64,000 nucleotides of DNA from Xestospongia muta (lineage: Eukaryota; Porifera; Demospongiae; Haplosclerida; Petrosiidae), in NCBI GenBank assembly GCA_963693285.1, contig OY848917.1:19945745-20009744 (forward strand). Direction: 5' to 3'. The position numbers were made by a program, and so were the translations under genes. The notes beneath the pieces were generated by a model, which saw only the letters and a program-made list of their open reading frames with translations, did no database searches and had not been told where the DNA came from. Of this stretch, positions 60,796-64,000 are shown one piece after another; within the stretch, counting starts at the first letter, position 1, and each line of letters opens with the position of its first letter.

Positions 60796-61267
60796 ATGCC
60801 TAAGAGATGCGTTGTTTTTGGTTGTGGTATTACTAACAAGGATGGAGTGAGTCTATTTTCATTCTCTAAAGATCCAGTACTCGATAAAAAATGGACTGAG
60901 CAAGTAAAGAGAAGCAGGAACAAGTGGTTAGGACCAACCAAGTACTACTCATTTTTGTGTAGTTGCCACTTTACTGAAGACTATTTCCAGCCTGATATAG
61001 TTGTTGCTGCTAGTCTAGGGTTATCTAAAAAAACGAAATTAAAATTTGATGCTATCCAACAGTCTTCAAGAGACCAGTTAATGAAGATCAAACTAAGGAG
61101 GCAAAACATTTAAAGAAGTCTAAATCAACAAATAGACATGAACATTACAAAAGAAGAGAGAATTTGAAGGTATATATATAGGAGCTATCACCACTGGATT
61201 ATAACTGTTTGAATTGATTTAGGTTGTGAAAATGCTAGTAGATGCATCAGATGAAGAGTCCAATTAG
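60796..61267 (+). pseudogene. Transposon-borne THAP zinc-finger protein, frameshifted
   Basis: The frame starting at 60796 begins MPKRCVVFGC, the standard THAP opening. It shows the C2CH zinc ligands Cys5, Cys10, Cys55 and His58 (CSCHF), plus the conserved Trp in KKWTEQVKR. I prefer this ATG to the one at 60769 because THAP proteins start at MPK/MP. Near 61055 the sequence reads GATGCTATCCAACAGTC; one missing C would explain why the expected AIPTVFKRP motif appears in the next frame. That second frame stays open to a clean donor at 61170 and would join an exon at 61223-61267. As it stands, the zinc finger alone (106 residues from the MPK start) would be made. It is the DNA-binding half of a transposon protein; no catalytic part was seen. 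Confidence 0.75.
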
Positions 61268-61788
61268 GCTAATAATAAGAGTGAGTCCAGTATGGCTACA
61301 GATGAAGAATAGCTCAGTTAAGAGTGGGACATTCGAATTTACCTGAAGAACCTGGATGTTAATCATGTTCATTTGTATCAGATCTTCTACCAGGCATGTT
61401 TTAAAGTGTATACTTCTACAGATTTTGTTCATATTGTACTTCCATTGCAATAGTACTATCGAGCAGTAAGGAAAAGCAAAAAATGAAATTGAAAGGTATG
61501 TAATTTCAGTTATGTTAAAGCTATCATGACATGTTAATGTTAGGCTGTCAGACAACTAATGTCAATCTACTGAAACATAAACAATGTCTATGTACTGTCA
61601 TATATCTGTACAATGTAACCTTTTAATTGATGATAAGAAAAGTACTAAGTCAGAATCACTCAATACACTTATAAATTCAAAATCAGATGAATCATTATAT
61701 CATTTATCAATTGAAGAGTAAGTATAATATAAATGCTTGTATGTAAAGTGTCCAGTATAATGGCATAATCTTTGTAGACAAATAACAC
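61268..61788. other. Transposon interior between the two convergent genes
   Basis: Contains short plus-strand open pieces such as GCQTTNVNLLKHKQC (61548-61592) and a stretch ending at a good donor GAAGA|GTAAGTAT near 61715. These may be decayed exons of the THAP-side gene. They could not be assembled into one frame. Confidence 0.35.
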
Positions 61789-62231
61789 TCACTCATTAAT
61801 AGCTAATGGTAAAGTTGCAGACCCATATTCTTGTCGGTATTGGTAATATGCAGTTTGTAATGTCAACACATTCAAGCAAACAGCATGCAATCCTGGATGG
61901 CCAGTAATACATAGGAGTTCAGGTATCTCAGCTTCTTCCATTTTCTCATTCATTTTCATAATTTCCTGACAGCAAATGCACTCCTTTGAAATACTCATGA
62001 TTACACAGTGGCTACATGCACACCTATAATTAACATATATATATATATATATATATATTACAAACGTTATTCCTCATCTATTTTCATACCAATTAAATTT
62101 TAAAAGTCTTTCTAAGGACAGTTCCGAGTCTCTTCACTACTACTACTATTACTGGATGCTTGGCTATCACTTGGTTCATATAAATAACGTAAAACAATAC
62201 CAGCAAAAGTATCTTCATCTTGAATATTCAT
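61789..62231 (-). pseudogene. Transposon-borne P2X7 ballast-domain (P2X7 C-terminal, zinc-binding) protein, frameshifted
   Basis: Exon 1 (62090-62231) starts MNIQDEDTFAGIVLRYLYEP followed by a Ser/Glu-rich stretch. Exon 2 (61789-62023) begins after a 66-bp intron. The splice joins TG to G TGT and creates WCACSHC, the WCxCxxC signature of the cytoplasmic domain of P2X7 receptors. Then come KECICCQEI, CITGHPGLHAVCLN and LQTAYYQYRQEYG, all hallmarks of that domain. Between the Ser/Glu stretch and LERLLKFNW one base is lost or gained (about 62130), so the frame is broken. The product also stops after YGSATLPLAINE, short of the family's usual C-terminal part. No P2X channel part is present. Such stand-alone ballast proteins occur in invertebrates; being inside a TIR-bounded element is the notable point. 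Confidence 0.72.
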
Positions 62232-62327
62232 CCTGCATTGGCCTTGAATATTGTTCAGATCCACTAGTTTCTTCATTAGCAAGCACATCCATCTCTATAA
62301 CAGGTGTGAAAGTATCGATTTGCATAT

Positions 62328-62553
62328 GTTCAACTGTTCATCGTTCATCTTGTGATGTCATAATGCGTTTTGCCGATTTTGCTGCTTAAACAGGAAGAAG
62401 ATGGCTGACTTGTGATCGAGCAAGTTTTGACTTTGTTTTATTTCAAAAGAAAGTTCCATTTCAAGAAAACGAGTAAGGTTTACATGTTATCATATTATTA
62501 TTTAACGAATAACCAAGTTTCAAAAATTTCAAAATACGCATTTCAGTTACCCT
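62328..62553. repeat. Right terminal inverted repeat
   Basis: 226 bp, mirror of 60541-60764, ending GTTACCCT before the TTAA duplication. It lies upstream of the minus-strand ballast-domain gene. Confidence 0.9.
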
Positions 62554-62557
62554 TTAA

Positions 62558-63061
62558 AGGATGTGGAAATCACAGAACAATGAAACATTGTATTTATTTT
62601 TTGGGGCTGACAATTCCAGACTCTTATTAAAAACATGAAGATTTAAGTGGAATCTCCAAGTTAATTTTTCTTTCAGTAAACTTCATTGTTTATTACTCAT
62701 GAACTGGAGTAATACATGATAACTGATAAGACTTAATACCTGAACTTTATTGATAACTATGTAATATAATATCTATAATTGCATGTCTATTTAACCTCAA
62801 TTTCAAAAATTGTTTTATTTCATTTTCCAATTATCATTTTAAAAAGTACAGAGCAGATAACTCTGGTACATTGTCTTATTTCTTGTGCTAAACATTATGG
62901 TATGTTTTATAAGATTAAAGGCAAAATTTTTATTGCAAATATATAATTAATAAGATTTTTACAAAAATGGCAGCAAAATATTCTACAAAAATCTTATAAA
63001 AAGGGAGTCCTAAGCAGCACTTTAATAGTCACATACCATGCCATCGATGGAGATGTGTGGA
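62558..63061. other. AT-rich spacer
   Basis: Between the transposon and the stefin stop codon; no gene or repeat recognised. Confidence 0.5.
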
Positions 63062-63434
63062 TTAGATAGCTTGCACTGCAATATAAACAGGTCGCAATGG
63101 CTCATAGAGATCCAAATCTCCCTGGTAGTAATTAAGGCAAATATCATTCTTATCTGATCCAACACAAATCATTGCATGGCAGCATTTAGTTTCACTTGTC
63201 TGGATCTATACAAACAAATAGATAATATTAATAAGAATAGACGATTATAGTAGTTTCAGAAGAAAGTTAGTTCCAACAGATACATCTTGAGTACGAACAA
63301 GGATAGGAGTAAACATATCAAACCTCCCCAACTTGGTTTCCAACTCAGCTCTATGCAATTGACAAGCAGTGCAAAAAATTAGCGTAAGTTGATCTACAAT
63401 CACATACGTACATGCTACACACACACACACACAC

Positions 63435-63484
<50 letters not shown>

Positions 63485-63560
63485 CTGATTCTGTAAATTG
63501 AGCCAAGTCTTTGTTCATTAACAGAGGACCATATGGACCACCAATGCTAGGAATAGCCAT
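63062..63560 (-). pseudogene. Stefin-type cystatin (cysteine protease inhibitor), three exons with unclean junctions
   Basis: Exon 1 (63486-63560) encodes MAIPSIGGPYGPLLMNKDLA QFTES, with the N-terminal Gly-Gly of stefins. Exon 2 (about 63248-63393) includes CQLHRAELETKLGRF and RTQDVSVGTNFLLKL, matching the stefin QVVAGTNYFIKV core with a QxVxVG variant. Exon 3 (63062-63205) encodes ICVGSDKNDICLNYYQGDL and ends EPLRPVY plus six residues. The two intron positions coincide with those of human stefin B. However, exon 1 ends in phase 0 while exon 2 needs one more base, and exon 2 reaches TAA (63245-63247) before any GT donor. Either the copy is decayed, the splice sites are unusual, or the draft has small errors in this AT/CA-repeat-rich intron. 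Stefins are cytosolic inhibitors of papain-like cathepsins and lack signal peptides, as here. Confidence 0.6.
63417..63478. repeat. (CA)n-(TA)n compound microsatellite in stefin intron 1
   Basis: A CA tract at 63417-63435 continues into a TA tract to 63478. Open frames across it (YIYIYIYI) are incidental. Confidence 0.95.
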
Positions 63561-63687
63561 GTCTTTGCAGTCGTATAATTGACAAAACGAGGGAGAACTG
63601 CTATGTGAGATGATTGCAGTCTAGCAGAGCTTTATATGGCACCCACATCCGTTAAAAATGGATTCAGTGCTCGAACGTTAGCCATTA

Positions 63688-63722
63688 GCGCATGCGCATA
63701 GTAAAATTTCACAGCATGCGCA
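63688..63722. promoter_or_regulatory. Paired NRF1-like motifs upstream of the stefin gene
   Basis: GCGCATGCGCA at 63688-63698 and GCATGCGCA at 63714-63722 match the palindromic NRF1 consensus. They lie about 130 bp upstream of the stefin start codon in a locally GC-richer patch, so this is probably a promoter, possibly shared with a gene to the right of the window. No coding signal was seen from 63723 to 64000. Confidence 0.45.
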
Positions 63723-64000
63723 AGGCCGTCCCTAAACGCTAAATAACTCTGTAAGCAAAAGATTTGCTATCACTTTTACAGATGCAGCACAATCTGAAAC
63801 GAATTATCCGCTTTTTGCATGTCACATTTTGAGCACTTTAGAAATCAAGATAGTAATGTCAGCAGCAATATTTAATCGTCTCTCAGATCTACGCCATTTT
63901 CATATGACGTAAAGGAAAGTCACAACTATGATGTGATTTACAATTATATCTAGATTATTTTCCTGTTTCATGTTGAAAGTTGATTTGGTTTATTAACGAT

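Larger units (their letters stand above)
60541..62553. mobile_element. 2,013-bp DNA transposon with long TIRs and two convergent genes
   Basis: The element is bounded by TTAA at 60537-60540 and 62554-62557. Terminal inverted repeats of about 225 bp (60541-60764 and 62328-62553) are about 95% identical, starting AGGGTAACTGAAATGCGTAT. Inside lie a plus-strand THAP zinc-finger gene and a minus-strand gene with the cysteine-rich P2X7 C-terminal (ballast) domain, each starting just inside one TIR. No DDE or other transposase domain was seen, so this is a non-autonomous or decayed copy. TTAA duplications recall piggyBac, but the termini lack the usual CCC start; THAP domains recall P elements and some Harbinger/ISL2EU-type elements. 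I leave the superfamily open. Confidence 0.85.

Noticed and set aside
61247..61555. 102-residue minus-strand frame between the two transposon genes
   Set aside because: Hydrophobic, low-complexity translation without a family match; not in frame with the ballast-domain exons.
62156..62389. Plus-strand 77-residue frame inside the transposon
   Set aside because: It is antisense to exon 1 of the ballast-domain gene and shows no recognisable motif.
60541..62553. Assignment of the transposon to piggyBac because of TTAA
   Set aside because: The termini start AGGG rather than CCC and no piggyBac transposase motif is visible; TTAA may be coincidental in AT-rich DNA.

Overview
The window looks like a compact, AT-rich genome of an early-branching animal, most probably a demosponge of the Amphimedon type. 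The reasons are short GT-AG introns, intergenic gaps of 90-250 bp, and an animal-only gene content: a fibrocystin-L/PKHD1L1-like giant receptor, prenylcysteine oxidase, a PAF-acetylhydrolase, a THAP zinc finger, a P2X7 'ballast' domain and a stefin. The species is inferred; the gene structures were read directly from exon phases and splice sites.

Region 1 (1-45716) is a recent tandem duplication of about 23 kb. Each unit carries, on the minus strand, one 22-exon gene for a type I membrane protein of about 4,840 residues. Its order is signal peptide, CAP/SCP domain, Cys-rich hinge, IPT/TIG repeats, PA14, more IPT/TIG, a cupredoxin-like segment, more IPT/TIG, two G8 plus beta-helix modules, a membrane span and a cytoplasmic tail. 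Copy A runs off the left edge and lacks only its last 14 codons and stop. Copy B (23152-45164) is complete. The duplication also copied the 3' end of the next gene, prenylcysteine oxidase, leaving a dead fragment at 22497-22776 whose end is the duplication junction. A hairpin element sits in the promoter of both copies, nearly complete in A and internally deleted in B.

Region 2 (45427-52302): prenylcysteine oxidase (minus) and an ankyrin-repeat protein (plus) are divergent across 163 bp, with an 18-bp perfect palindrome next to the ankyrin start codon. The last ankyrin intron holds a minisatellite of about 53 copies of a 28-bp unit, each carrying a perfect GTAAGT splice-donor core and arranged in a higher-order pattern.

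Region 3 (52472-58487): two tandem eight-exon plasma/type-II PAF-acetylhydrolase genes, both with a complete Ser-Asp-His triad.

Region 4 (58488-62557): gene-free DNA with hairpin (MITE-like) elements, then a 2,013-bp DNA transposon with TTAA duplications and terminal inverted repeats of about 225 bp. It carries two convergent genes, a THAP zinc-finger protein and a P2X7-type ballast (WCxCxxC) protein, each with one apparent frameshift. I judge this the most interesting object in the window.

Region 5 (62558-64000): a three-exon stefin-type cystatin (minus) whose splice junctions do not close cleanly, with NRF1-like motifs upstream.
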